64,000 nucleotides of DNA from Devosia yakushimensis (GCF_030159855.1 NZ_BSNG01000001.1:1302001-1366000), one strand, 5' to 3'. Numbered from the stretch's first letter, positions 8,099-15,780 are shown. Notes: generated by a model from the sequence alone, not told the origin. Program-made: numbers and translations.

Positions 8099-8476
8099 AT
8101 GTTCGATCGTCTCTCCGCCTACGCGCCGCAGGCCCTCGCCGTGCTGCGCGTCGTTGCCGCCTTGCTGTTCATTGCCCATGGCACCCAGAAGGTGCTGGGC
8201 TTCCCCGCCACCGAAATGGCGCCGCCCGCCTTCTCGATCTTCTGGATCGCCGGCATCATTGAAATCGTCACCGGCATCCTGATCGCCATCGGCTTTTTCA
8301 CCCGTCCGGCGGCCTTCATTGCCTCGGGCACCATGGCCTTTGCCTATTTCATGGTGCACTCGCCGATGAATTTCTTCCCCGTCAACAATGGTGGCGACGC
8401 GGCAATCCTGTTCTGCTTCGTCTTCCTCTATCTGGTGTTCGCCGGCCCGGGCGCCTGGAGCGTCAACAAGCAGTAA
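8099..8476 (+). CDS. DoxX-family membrane protein
   Basis: 125-residue inner-membrane protein with four hydrophobic segments. Family markers are RVVAALLFIAHGTQKVLGFP and IEIVTGILIAIGFFTRPAAFIASG. AAAAGGAG lies 5-12 nt upstream of the ATG at 8099, which decides the start; the frame is open further upstream but without support. DoxX proteins are linked to redox and sulfur chemistry in some bacteria, but the role of this single-gene unit is not known. A strong terminator follows. Confidence 0.88.
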   Translation: MFDRLSAYAPQALAVLRVVAALLFIAHGTQKVLGFPATEMAPPAFSIFWIAGIIEIVTGILIAIGFFTRPAAFIASGTMAFAYFMVHSPMNFFPVNNGGDAAILFCFVFLYLVFAGPGAWSVNKQ

Positions 8477-8482
8477 GCGCCT

Positions 8483-8504
8483 GGAGCGGAAACGCGACAA
8501 GACT
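8483..8504 (+). repeat. Short form of a dispersed palindromic repeat
   Basis: GGAGCG followed directly by GAAACGCGACAA and GACTA. The same outer sequences enclose a hairpin at 15781-15838, so this looks like that element with its central 34 nt deleted. Lies between the doxX-type gene and its terminator. Confidence 0.4.
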
Positions 8505-8515
8505 AGCGCAGACAA

Positions 8516-8553
8516 AAAGAGGCCGCCGCGACATGGGTCACGGCGGCCTCTTT
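8516..8553. terminator. Bidirectional rho-independent terminator
   Basis: AAAGAGGCCGCCG (8516-8528) pairs perfectly with CGGCGGCCTCTTT (8541-8553), loop of 12 nt, followed by TTTGTTTTTC on the plus strand and preceded by a run of A (T on the minus strand). It serves the convergent doxX-type and DUF4282 genes. Confidence 0.88.
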
Positions 8554-8569
8554 GTTTTTCGGTGTTGCC

Positions 8570-9109
8570 TCAGCTGGCGTCTTTGGGCGGCGGGGTGCGT
8601 TTGGCGGTGCGGCGGGGCTTGAACACTTCGCCCGATGTGGTTGCCGGCGAGCGCGGGGCATCGGGCGAGGGCTGGGCCGGCGGCACATAGGGGGCGGGTT
8701 CGGTGGCCGGGGTGATATATTCGTCAGCCTCGGCATAGTCGGCGTCCTCGCCTTCCTCGGCCAGATCGCGGATGGCGTCGCGGACTTCATCGAGCAGGGA
8801 GGCCGAATAGCGCGAGCGATTGACTGTCTCCCCGCTGGCCTCATGGGTTTTGAACCAGACCAGCAGCGCCTCGCAGGCAATGCGCAGGCTGACCAGCGAG
8901 AGCAGGCCGAACACGGCAATTTCGAGCAGGCCCCACAGGCCATTGCCGAAACCAAAGCCGAAGCTCCAGAACAAATGGCTCACGGCCCAGAGCAGGATGC
9001 CGGCCAGGCCCAGCGCATAGAGGATTGGCACCAGCTTCGGCGAGAGGATGGCGTCGAGCCGGAACAGGGTCTGGCGCGTGAACAGGCGTTTGAGGTCATC
9101 CAGTGTCAT
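8570..9109 (-). CDS. DUF4282 membrane protein
   Basis: 179 residues. The N-terminal ~95 residues form the DUF4282 module: FDAILSPKLVPILYALGLAGILLW, a second hydrophobic stretch and LEIAVFGLLSLVSLRIACEALLVWF, giving two membrane helices. The C-terminal half is soluble and of low complexity, first acidic (EEGEDADYAEADEY) then proline-rich and basic (TAKRTPPPKDAS). Family function is unknown. It lies downstream of lipB on the same strand with a 51-nt gap. Confidence 0.75.
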   Translation of the reverse strand: MTLDDLKRLFTRQTLFRLDAILSPKLVPILYALGLAGILLWAVSHLFWSFGFGFGNGLWGLLEIAVFGLLSLVSLRIACEALLVWFKTHEASGETVNRSRYSASLLDEVRDAIRDLAEEGEDADYAEADEYITPATEPAPYVPPAQPSPDAPRSPATTSGEVFKPRRTAKRTPPPKDAS

Positions 9110-9160
9110 TTCGGTGCTCCTTCCGAGGCTCGATTCGAGCTTAACCGCAACTTGGGCAAC

Positions 9161-9907
9161 TCAGCTAGCCGACACAAGGCCCTCCGTTACGGCATTGGTG
9201 GTCGGGCCGAACCGGCCTTCGAAAGCAGTGCGCAGCACTGAATCGACTTCAGGCATTGAGACCAGGTGTCCCAGATCCTCGAAACTGGTGACGCCCTGGT
9301 CGGTGATGCCGCAGGGAACGATGCCGTCATAATGGCTGAGATCGGGATCGATATTGAGCGAAATGCCGTGAAAGGTGACCCATTTGGAGACGCGCACGCC
9401 GATGGCGGCGATCTTGTCTTCCTTCTGCGGCCCCTTGTCTGGGCGGCCGACCCAGACGCCGATCCGGCCTTCGCGGCGCCCGCCCTCGATATTGTAGGCG
9501 GCCAGTGTGTCGATGACCCAGCCCTCGAGCCCCTGCACCAGGCAACGAATGTCGCGGCCGCGCTCGCGCAGGTCGAGCATGACATAGGCCACGCGCTGGC
9601 CCGGACCGTGATAGGTATATTGCCCGCCACGTCCGGCATCGTAGACGGGGAAGCGGTCCGACAGCAGATCGCCCGGAACGGCCGATGTGCCAGCGGTATA
9701 GAGCGGAGGGTGCTCCAGAAGCCAGATGGCCTCTCCGGCTTCGCCGGCAGCGATGGCGGCGGCGCGCGCCTGCATGGCGGCGAGCGCGGCGGGGTAGGGC
9801 ACCGGGGCGGACGATATCAGCCATTCCACCGGCCGGCGGTCGGCCCGGATGAGTTTGCTGCTGGTGTCGCAGCCGCCGGAGGGGTTCGTTAACACTTCCA
9901 TAACCAT
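9161..9907 (-). CDS. lipB: Octanoyltransferase LipB
   Basis: Transfers octanoate from acyl carrier protein to lipoyl domains of 2-oxoacid dehydrogenases and the glycine cleavage H protein. 248 residues. Family motifs: RGGQYTYHGPGQRVAYVMLDL (substrate pocket, about 93-113), KIAAIGVRV with the active-site Lys165, FHGISLNIDPDL, and IVPCGI with the acyl-enzyme nucleophile Cys199. The start is uncertain: no good ribosome site precedes ATG 9907 or 9901. It is divergent from the FliN-like gene. Confidence 0.93.
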   Translation of the reverse strand: MVMEVLTNPSGGCDTSSKLIRADRRPVEWLISSAPVPYPAALAAMQARAAAIAAGEAGEAIWLLEHPPLYTAGTSAVPGDLLSDRFPVYDAGRGGQYTYHGPGQRVAYVMLDLRERGRDIRCLVQGLEGWVIDTLAAYNIEGGRREGRIGVWVGRPDKGPQKEDKIAAIGVRVSKWVTFHGISLNIDPDLSHYDGIVPCGITDQGVTSFEDLGHLVSMPEVDSVLRTAFEGRFGPTTNAVTEGLVSAS

Positions 9908-9979
9908 AAGGATCCAAGGATCGTGGGGTAGAGATTCCGCGCGCCTATTGTGCTGCGGGCGAGGTGGCCGACTTTATCT

Positions 9980-10213
9980 ATGAGCACATTAGACAATATT
10001 GAAGTGGACATCACCGTCGAGCTCGGCGCGACGACCATGCCGATCCACCATTTGCTGCGCATGGGCCGCGGCGCGGTGATCGAACTGGACGCCATGGAGA
10101 ACGATCCGCTCAATATCTATGCCAATAACACACTGATCGCCCATGGCGAAGTCAGCGTGGAAGAGGGTCATTTGCGCGTGCTGATCTCCGAGAAGGTGTT
10201 CAAGCGCGGCTAG
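9980..10213 (+). CDS. Stand-alone FliN-like SpoA-domain protein
   Basis: 77 residues, almost nothing but one SpoA (surface presentation of antigens) domain: IEVDITVELGATTMPIHHLLRMGRGAVIELD, then NDPLNIYANNTLIAHGEVSV and LRVLISEKV. This is the C-terminal fold of FliN/FliM, the flagellar switch proteins, without the N-terminal extension that binds FliM. I chose ATG 9980; a GTG at 9950 in frame would add ten residues. No other flagellar gene is in the window, so its partner is unknown. It could be a true short FliN located away from the flagellar cluster. Confidence 0.75.
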   Translation: MSTLDNIEVDITVELGATTMPIHHLLRMGRGAVIELDAMENDPLNIYANNTLIAHGEVSVEEGHLRVLISEKVFKRG

Positions 10214-10230
10214 GGGCGTTCGCTCTGTGG

Positions 10231-10635
10231 ATGGGGGAGGCCGTCGTGGCGCTAGAAGCAGTGCGAACGGGGGGCTGCCTCTGCGGGGCGGTCAGATACG
10301 AAGTCCGGGGCGAGCCCTACATAGCCGGCCTCTGCCATTGCAAGACCTGCCGGAAGCTCATCGGTTCGAGTTTCTCGGCGACTGCAAACTGGCACCAATC
10401 CCAATTCAGCATGTCCGGTACCGTCGAGACCTATGAGCGCAGGCAGTTCTGCCCGAAATGCGGTGCGCGGCTCTTCTTTTTGTTCGAGGGCGGCGCCGAG
10501 GTGTTCCTTGGAACGCTTGATGAGGCCCCGAACGGCATCGGGCCCATGCTCGAGGTCTGGACGGTGCGCCGCGAGCATTGGCTGCCGCCCGTCCAAGGGG
10601 CCGCTCAGCACGACGAAAATCCGCCGAAGCTGTAG
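10231..10635 (+). CDS. GFA-family (CENP-V/GFA) zinc protein
   Basis: 134 residues of the family named after glutathione-dependent formaldehyde-activating enzyme, a small zinc-binding beta fold. Zinc ligands are visible in GGCLCGAVRYEV, LCHCKTCRK and FCPKCGARL. A strong ribosome site, GGGGGAGG at 10233-10240, lies inside the first codons, so translation may really begin at the GTG at 10246. Whether the protein acts on glutathione adducts is not known for most members. Confidence 0.85.
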   Translation: MGEAVVALEAVRTGGCLCGAVRYEVRGEPYIAGLCHCKTCRKLIGSSFSATANWHQSQFSMSGTVETYERRQFCPKCGARLFFLFEGGAEVFLGTLDEAPNGIGPMLEVWTVRREHWLPPVQGAAQHDENPPKL

Positions 10636-10799
10636 CGCGGACGCAAGCATTCCGTCGATTTGCGGACTTTATTGCGGACGCAGTGCGCGCCCCAATTCAC
10701 AGCTTTCGTGAAATCTCGATTTAAGCGCTTGAGGTTGGCAGAGACCTTTGCTACATCCCCACTCGCTTCGGGCCTTCGGGCAGGGAGCCTACCAAACGT

Positions 10800-10884
10800 G
10801 CGGTCGTGGCGGAATTGGTAGACGCGCAGCGTTGAGGTCGCTGTATCGCAAGATGTGGAAGTTCGAGTCTTCTCGACCGCACCA
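10800..10884 (+). tRNA. tRNA-Leu (anticodon GAG)
   Basis: Acceptor arm GCGGTCG (10800-10806) pairs with CGACCGC (10874-10880), followed by discriminator A and an encoded CCA (10882-10884). D arm GCG/CGC with the GGTAGA loop, anticodon stem CAGCG/CGCTG with loop TTGAGGT, anticodon GAG at 10834-10836, a long variable arm typical of class II tRNAs, and T arm GGAAG-TTCGAGT-CTTCT. It reads CUC and CUU leucine codons. Confidence 0.97.
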
Positions 10885-10907
10885 AACTCTCTCATTCTCA
10901 GAGAGTT
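10885..10907 (+). terminator. Hairpin directly after tRNA-Leu
   Basis: AACTCTCT (10885-10892) pairs with AGAGAGTT (10900-10907), 7-nt loop, then GAAGGATTTT. The weak T tract makes it a modest terminator, or a 3' processing structure for the tRNA precursor. Confidence 0.5.
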
Positions 10908-10921
10908 GAAGGATTTTAGGC

Positions 10922-10960
10922 GCTTGTAGCAGCCCGCCCGATATGAAGGGCGCTACAAGC
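10922..10960. repeat. Long inverted repeat downstream of tRNA-Leu
   Basis: GCTTGTAGC (10922-10930) and GCTACAAGC (10952-10960) are perfect inverted copies; inside them GCCC and GGGC extend the stem with one bulged A. There is no T run. It could act as a second terminator, an mRNA end for the minus-strand genes at 10990, or a repeat unit. Confidence 0.4.
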
Positions 10961-10989
10961 CGCCATCCTCCAAAACCCCCCGATATCCG

Positions 10990-11322
10990 TCATCCGCCTT
11001 CGGGCAATGGATCGAAGCGCAGCGAATTGGGCTCGCATTCGTGCCATTCCATCACGGCATTCGCTTCATTTTCCCGCCCCTTGCACCAGTTCCTCTCGTT
11101 GAGGGCGACGCCATAGATCGCGCGGGAGCTGCAGGCGACGGCGACCTTCACGTCGCCGCTGGTCGATAGGCGGCAGGCCGAATCCGCCTCGTCATAGAGG
11201 TCGATCAGCTCCGGCACGGTCTCGGTGGCGTCGGGAAACCGCAGCTCCGATTGCGCGAATCCGGGCGCACTCCACAGGGAAAACGCTGTCAACGCGGCCA
11301 GGCTCGCATAACGAACGGTCAT
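10990..11322 (-). CDS. Small secreted protein of unknown function
   Basis: 110 residues with a clear signal peptide (MTVRYASLAALTAFSLWSAPGFAQ). The mature part has four cysteines (in SACRL, VACSS, NWCKG and HECEP), enough for two disulfides, and contains an AIYG-ALNERNWCKGRENEANAVMEWHEC pattern that I recall from uncharacterised alphaproteobacterial periplasmic proteins but cannot name. It overlaps the preceding lipoprotein gene by four bases, so the two form an operon. Confidence 0.65.
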   Translation of the reverse strand: MTVRYASLAALTAFSLWSAPGFAQSELRFPDATETVPELIDLYDEADSACRLSTSGDVKVAVACSSRAIYGVALNERNWCKGRENEANAVMEWHECEPNSLRFDPLPEGG

Positions 11323-11720
11323 TGGTCCGCCTCCTCGGCAATTATCATTTCGCAGGAATCACCGGCAACCAGCCGCGTTCCCTCGACTTCGTAGAGCCCG
11401 CCCCGTTCGCATTGAAACGACATTGCCTTCGAGGCCCTTGCCTGCATCAGGGCGTCAAAATCGGCCCGGGCGATCGGTACTTTGAGCTCGACCTCGCCCA
11501 ATACCGTTTCGCCGCCAAACTGATCGGTAATGCCGGCAAGCAAGGGTATCGGGTCCTTGCTGGTCATCACGTCGATCTGCGAGAAGTCGATGGTGATGTC
11601 GTCGCTGACATCCACCTCGATGGCCGTGTCGGGTATATGGGCCTCGTCCTCACCCATGGCCGCCGCCGAGCAGGCGAGCAGAACGATTAGAGATGCCCAG
11701 GCTGATACACGAAACATCAT
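11319..11720 (-). CDS. Putative small lipoprotein of unknown function
   Basis: 133 residues. The N-terminus MMFRVSAWASLIVLLACSAAAMG has a lipobox (LLAC), so lipidation at Cys17 is plausible; cleavage by signal peptidase I after AAAMG is the alternative. The mature part is acidic, with two further cysteines (FQCERG, DSCEMI) near the C-terminus. First gene of a two-gene unit with the secreted protein at 10990; the role is unknown. It is divergent from the PaiB-type gene at 11859. Confidence 0.6.
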   Translation of the reverse strand: MMFRVSAWASLIVLLACSAAAMGEDEAHIPDTAIEVDVSDDITIDFSQIDVMTSKDPIPLLAGITDQFGGETVLGEVELKVPIARADFDALMQARASKAMSFQCERGGLYEVEGTRLVAGDSCEMIIAEEADQ

Positions 11721-11858
11721 GGTCCTCCACCTTGACGTATGGTGGTTCGCATCCTGGCTGCGATTTCTGACGAGAATGTGGGCCGGGCAATTCCGGTCCT
11801 AGTCCGGCCCGCGCGCTTTTTGCGTGAGAGCGCGAAAATCCAGTGCTAGGAATGGCTG

Positions 11859-12491
11859 ATGTACACGCCACCCGCATTCCGTGAAGACGATCCCCACGCC
11901 CTGCGCCAGATCATGCGCGAGGCAAGGCTTGCAACGCTCGTAACCGCCACCGCGGAGGGCCTGCTGGCCACGCCGCTGCCGCTGATCCTCGATGATAGCG
12001 AGGGCGAGCATGGCGTGCTCTACGGCCATCTGGCCAAGGCCAATAGCCAGTGGAAAGTGCCGGTCATCGGCGATGCCCTGGTCATCTTTTCCGGGCCGGA
12101 GGCCTATATCACCCCATCCTGGTATGCCGCCAAGCAGGAACACGGCAAGGTCGTTCCAACCTGGAATTATGTGGCCGTTCATGCCCATGGCCCGGTCGAG
12201 TTTTTCGAGGAAGAGGACCGGCTGTTGGACGCGGTCTCCCGGCTCACCAGCCTGCATGAGCAGCCGCGCGAGAAGCCCTGGGCGGTTACCGATGCGCCCG
12301 ATCACTATATTCGCTCCCAGCTCAAGGGCATTGTCGGACTCCGCCTGCCGATCAGCCGGATCGAGGGTAAGCGCAAGATGAGCCAGAATCGTCCCGAGGC
12401 CGACAGGAACGGGGTGGCGGCCGGTCTTGCCGAAAGCGAGCGTGCCAGCGACCGCAATGTCGCCGATATGATACCGACAGGATCGCGATAA
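11859..12491 (+). CDS. PaiB-type FMN-binding protein
   Basis: 210 residues of the FMN-binding negative transcriptional regulator (PaiB) family, a flavin-reductase-like split barrel. Family features: N-terminal MYTPPAFREDD, LPLILDD.EGE.GVLYGHLAKAN.QW, YITPSWYAAKQEHGKVVPTWNY.AVHAHG, and ISRIEGKRKMSQNR near residue 185. PaiB was described in Bacillus as a repressor of sporulation and degradative genes, but there is no DNA-binding domain here, and many members are probably flavoenzymes. Its stop overlaps the LysE-type start by one base (TAATG). Confidence 0.85.
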   Translation: MYTPPAFREDDPHALRQIMREARLATLVTATAEGLLATPLPLILDDSEGEHGVLYGHLAKANSQWKVPVIGDALVIFSGPEAYITPSWYAAKQEHGKVVPTWNYVAVHAHGPVEFFEEEDRLLDAVSRLTSLHEQPREKPWAVTDAPDHYIRSQLKGIVGLRLPISRIEGKRKMSQNRPEADRNGVAAGLAESERASDRNVADMIPTGSR

Positions 12492-13138
12492 TGCCCGATT
12501 TCACCCAATTGGCCCTCTATTTCGGGGCCTGCCTGCTGCTCGCCATCACGCCGGGGCCAGGCATTTTCTATGTTGCCGCCCGCACGCTGGCCGGCGGCCG
12601 CGCCGAGGGCGTGGCGTCCAGCTTCGGCAATGGGCTGGGCGGCATGTTCCACGTTCTTGCTGGCGCGCTTGGCGTCTCGGCCATCGTGCTGGCCAGCGCG
12701 GAGCTGTTCACCGTGCTCAAGCTGGTCGGGGCCGGCTATCTGGTCTGGATAGGCATCCGCACCATTCAGGCTGCCCGGCGCGATGCCAATGCGGCAGCCG
12801 GTGGCGTGCTGGCGGCATCTGCCATCGGGGCAGGGCGGGCGTTCCGCGAGGGCGTTCTGGTCGAGGCGCTCAATCCCAAGACTGCGGCCTTCTTTCTGGC
12901 CTTCATCCCCCAGTTCATCGATACCGCGACCGGCAATGTGGCCCTGCAGTTCGTCATGCTCGGCTCGGTGTCGGTCTTGCTCAATACGCTTGCCGATATC
13001 GTCGTGGCTTTTGCCGCTGGGCGCATCCGGGAAGGCGCCGCGTCCAACCCGTCCATCGTGCGCCGTCTCCGCGAAGCTTCGGGTGGGGCGATGATTGCGC
13101 TTGCGGGCGTGCTGGTCCTGGCGCGGCGTCCATCCTGA
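12491..13138 (+). CDS. LysE/RhtB-family amino-acid exporter
   Basis: 215 residues, about six membrane helices. Family signature at the N-terminus: LLLAITPGPGIFYVAARTLAGGRAEG (about residues 15-40), then GAGYLVWIGI and EGVLVEALNPKTAAFFLAFIPQFI. Likely exports an amino acid or similar metabolite across the inner membrane; the substrate is unknown. Translationally coupled to the PaiB-type gene, so the pair may respond to or relieve the same metabolite. A strong terminator follows. Confidence 0.88.
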   Translation: MPDFTQLALYFGACLLLAITPGPGIFYVAARTLAGGRAEGVASSFGNGLGGMFHVLAGALGVSAIVLASAELFTVLKLVGAGYLVWIGIRTIQAARRDANAAAGGVLAASAIGAGRAFREGVLVEALNPKTAAFFLAFIPQFIDTATGNVALQFVMLGSVSVLLNTLADIVVAFAAGRIREGAASNPSIVRRLREASGGAMIALAGVLVLARRPS

Positions 13139-13161
13139 GGCTCATCGCCAAGTCCCAAAGA

Positions 13162-13189
13162 AAAAGGCCGCTCCTCGGAGCGGCCTTTT
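13162..13189. terminator. Bidirectional terminator
   Basis: AAAAGGCCGCT (13162-13172) pairs with AGCGGCCTTTT (13179-13189); the CC/GG inside extends the stem. T runs on both strands. It ends the PaiB/LysE operon on the plus strand and the small lipoprotein gene on the minus strand. Confidence 0.88.
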
Positions 13190-13194
13190 CGTCA

Positions 13195-13362
13195 TTATGG
13201 GGAGGGCGTCGCAGGCGCCGGCTCTGCGGGCGGCGGTGTGGTCGCCGGGGCGCTGGTATCGGCCGGCGGGGTCGTACCGCCACCAGCGGGGGCGTCGCCG
13301 CCACAGGCTGCCAAGGCAAGGGCCATCAGCAGAGCTGCAGGCGCGAGGAGAAATTTGGACAT
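13195..13362 (-). CDS. Small Pro/Ala/Thr-rich lipoprotein (55 residues)
   Basis: Short gene read directly from the sequence: it begins MSKFLLAPAALLMALALAAC and ends in a proline-rich tail PPPAEPAPATPSP before a TAA at 13195-13197. The signal peptide ends in a lipobox (LAAC), so Cys20 would be lipidated and only 36 residues would remain, all low-complexity Gly/Pro/Ala/Thr. AAAGGTGAT lies 5-13 nt upstream of the ATG. A bidirectional terminator follows its stop. It may tether to the outer or inner membrane; function unknown. Residue +2 is Gly. Confidence 0.75.
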   Translation of the reverse strand: MSKFLLAPAALLMALALAACGGDAPAGGGTTPPADTSAPATTPPPAEPAPATPSP

Positions 13363-13490
13363 GGGATCACCTTTGTTGTTTGATCTTGGTCTTCACACAT
13401 TGGTGAGCTAACGGGCATAATCGGGCAAAGTTGGGGCTTGTATGGCAATTGCTGTCAATCGAGCCACTTTTGTCAGCCGATGGACGTGTG

Positions 13491-13868
13491 TCATCGCGTC
13501 GCCAGAGCAGGCGTCGGGCGCTGTGCCGCCAGTGTTTTCGGGGCTTTGAAGCGCCAGGCATCTTCCAGGCGCAGTGAAAGTTCTTCATCGGCAATTGTGC
13601 TCAGGCGGATCAGCACCGCCGGATAGCCGATATAGTGGGCCGTCTCGAAATAGATCTCGGGCGAGATTTCCATCAACAGCGTCTTCTGCTCGGCCGGACA
13701 AAGCAGCACCAGCGTATCCGCATCCTTGAGGCGGACGATGAGTTTACCGCGCACTTTGAGGGCAGGGGTGCCGTAGCTGGTGGAGCGGGTAATGCCCGGC
13801 AGGTCGCGCGATTGGGCCAGGGCATGCACGCGTTCGAATGCGGTATCGAGGTCGCCGGCGTCGCTCAT
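13491..13868 (-). CDS. MmcQ/YjbR-family protein
   Basis: 125 residues of the small MmcQ/YjbR fold (often labelled DNA-binding, function unproven). Family features: PGITRSTSYGTPALKVRGKLIVRLKDADTLVLLCP, then EIYFETAHYIGYPAVLIRL and a C-terminal LEDAWRFKAPK. A GGGAGGAGAG ribosome site lies just upstream of the ATG at 13868; the frame continues far upstream against mgtE, but that part is antisense. Divergent from mgtE. Confidence 0.85.
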   Translation of the reverse strand: MSDAGDLDTAFERVHALAQSRDLPGITRSTSYGTPALKVRGKLIVRLKDADTLVLLCPAEQKTLLMEISPEIYFETAHYIGYPAVLIRLSTIADEELSLRLEDAWRFKAPKTLAAQRPTPALATR

Positions 13869-14000
13869 CGGTCTCTCCTCCCAATGCTCTGATTTTCCGG
13901 TGTTTATGGACCGAAAAACGCCGCCCCCAGTCTGGCGCATCGCAAGCCGATTGGCTACAGGTGGGCTTGCCCCCGAAACCCGCGACACAAAGGGCCTCCA

Positions 14001-15416
14001 GTGAGCACAGATACCGAAACCGCGCCCGGCCCCGAGGCCGGGATAGATCCCGATGCGCTGCGCGATGCGGAAGACCGGATCAGTCCGCTCTGGCTGGAAC
14101 GCTTGCGGGCCTATTTGGATGCGGGCCGGGCCGATGATGTCGCTGCCGTCATGGAGCCCTTGCACGCCGCCGATGCCGGTGACGTGCTCGAATCGCTCGA
14201 TGCCGAGGAACGGCTGGCGCTGGTGCGCATGCTGGGTGACCGGTTCGACTATTCGGCGCTGACCGAGGTCGACGAAAGCGTCCGCGTCGAGCTGATGGAC
14301 GAGCTGCCCAATGCCGATATTGCGCGCGGCGTGACGGGGCTGGACAGCGACGACGCGGTGGCCATTCTCGAAGATCTCGAGCAGGAAGATCGCGACGAGG
14401 TTCTCTCCCAGCTGCCGACCTTCGAGCGGCTCAGTCTCAAGCGAAGCCTCGACTTTCCCGAGGAATCCGCCGGCCGGCGGATGCAGACCGATTTCATCGC
14501 CATTCCGCCATTCTGGACGGTTGGCCAGACCATCGACTATCTGCGCACCGAGCCGGACCTGCCTGACGAATTCTACCAGATCTATGTCGTTGATGCCGCC
14601 TATCAGGTGCTGGGCACCATTCCGCTCGATAAATTCCTGCGGGCCAAGCGGGCGACCTCCATCGAATCGCTGATGAACACCAATCTGGTCCTGGTCGATG
14701 CCAATGAGGACCAGGAAGAGGCCGCCCGCGATTTCGAGCGCTACGACCTTGTCGAAGTGGGCGTGGTCGACGAGAGCAAGCGGCTGGTGGGTGTCCTGAC
14801 CATCGACGACATCGTGGACGTCATTCACGAAGAGGCCGACGAGGATATCAAGCTACTGGCCGGCGTGGGCGACGAGGATATTTCCGACACCACGGTCGAC
14901 ACCGTGCGCAGCCGCGTGCCGTGGCTGGTCGTCAATCTCGTGACCGCCGTGGCCGTGTCCTTCGTCATCGGCCTCTTTGACGGCACGATCGAGCAGATGG
15001 TGTCCCTTGCCGTGCTGATGCCCATTGTGGCCTCCATGGGCGGCAATGCCGGCACGCAGACCATGACGGTGACCGTGCGTGCCCTGGCCATGCGCGAACT
15101 GGATGGGCGCCGTCTGCGGCGGCTCATCACCCGCGAAATGGTGGTGGGGCTGGCCAATGGCGTCATCTTCGCCGTGCTGATCGGGCTGGTGACCTGGCTG
15201 CGCTTTGCCGATCCGCAATTGGGCGTGGTGATCGGACTGGCCATGGTGATCAATCTGATCGTGGCGGGCACGGCCGGAATATTGATTCCCATCACGCTCG
15301 ATAAGCTCAAGGCAGACCCTGCCATTGCCTCTGCGGTGTTCGTCACCACCATTACCGACACGATCGGCTTCTTCGCATTTCTGGGTATTGCGGGGCTCTG
15401 GTTCGGGCTGTTTTGA
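14001..15416 (+). CDS. mgtE: Magnesium transporter MgtE
   Basis: Magnesium-gated channel of the inner membrane, 471 residues, GTG start. Domains in order: acidic N domain of repeated helices (about 25-150), a CBS pair (about 155-275; PDEFYQIYVVD, VGVVDESKRLVGVLTIDDIVDVI), a connecting plug helix, then five membrane helices (about 300-470) with the pore motif MPIVASMGGNAGTQT and the ITDTIGFFAFLGIAG end. The many Asp/Glu residues at the N/CBS interface fit the known magnesium-sensing mechanism. No magnesium riboswitch was recognised upstream. Confidence 0.93.
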   Translation: MSTDTETAPGPEAGIDPDALRDAEDRISPLWLERLRAYLDAGRADDVAAVMEPLHAADAGDVLESLDAEERLALVRMLGDRFDYSALTEVDESVRVELMDELPNADIARGVTGLDSDDAVAILEDLEQEDRDEVLSQLPTFERLSLKRSLDFPEESAGRRMQTDFIAIPPFWTVGQTIDYLRTEPDLPDEFYQIYVVDAAYQVLGTIPLDKFLRAKRATSIESLMNTNLVLVDANEDQEEAARDFERYDLVEVGVVDESKRLVGVLTIDDIVDVIHEEADEDIKLLAGVGDEDISDTTVDTVRSRVPWLVVNLVTAVAVSFVIGLFDGTIEQMVSLAVLMPIVASMGGNAGTQTMTVTVRALAMRELDGRRLRRLITREMVVGLANGVIFAVLIGLVTWLRFADPQLGVVIGLAMVINLIVAGTAGILIPITLDKLKADPAIASAVFVTTITDTIGFFAFLGIAGLWFGLF

Positions 15417-15613
15417 GGTCAGGAAAACCCGATAAAATGCTGTGGATTGGGGTTTATCGGCCTTAACCGAGCTCGGAATCATGCCTGTGGACTGTGGCAA
15501 CTTCGCCGCTTGCAAAGCATTTATGACGCAGTTAACGATTCATGACCGGGTGTGACTCCTGCGCTGCAGTGGCGTTGCGGACCCGGAAGTGAACGGCTGA
15601 CAAGGAGCGATAT

Positions 15614-15715
15614 ATGCGAAGTCAACCGAAGGCCAATATGTGGCGAGCAGCGACCTGGACTTTGGTCTGCCTGCTTTCGATGGGACTGGTTTTCTCCGTA
15701 ATTGCTGGCGTTTAA
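15614..15715 (+). CDS. 33-residue membrane peptide
   Basis: A small gene starting MRSQPKANMWRAATWTLVCL and ending VFSVIAGV, with a single membrane helix behind a basic N-terminus (positive-inside). AAGGAG sits at 15602-15607, 6 nt before the ATG, and a strong terminator follows 32 nt after the stop, so it looks like a self-contained transcription unit. Too short to assign to a family. Confidence 0.6.
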   Translation: MRSQPKANMWRAATWTLVCLLSMGLVFSVIAGV

Positions 15716-15746
15716 CCGCTAGAGTTCTTCACTGACACGATTTAGG

Positions 15747-15772
15747 AGGGCGCCCAGCCACTAGGGCGCCCT
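15747..15772 (+). terminator. Terminator after the 33-residue membrane peptide gene
   Basis: AGGGCGCCC (15747-15755) pairs with GGGCGCCCT (15764-15772), 8-nt loop, followed by TCTTGCTT. Confidence 0.75.
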
Positions 15773-15780
15773 TCTTGCTT

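Noticed and set aside
8483..8504. LexA-type box near the doxX/rimO region
   Set aside because: GAAC repeats around 7950-7980 have spacings of 10 and 12, not the 7 required by the alphaproteobacterial SOS box.
13869..14000. Magnesium riboswitch before mgtE
   Set aside because: Only 132 bp are available and no M-box or ykkC-like core was recognised.
13869..14828. N-terminal extension of the YjbR-type gene across mgtE
   Set aside because: The frame is open but antisense to mgtE; a strong ribosome site and the family N-terminus fix the start at 13868.
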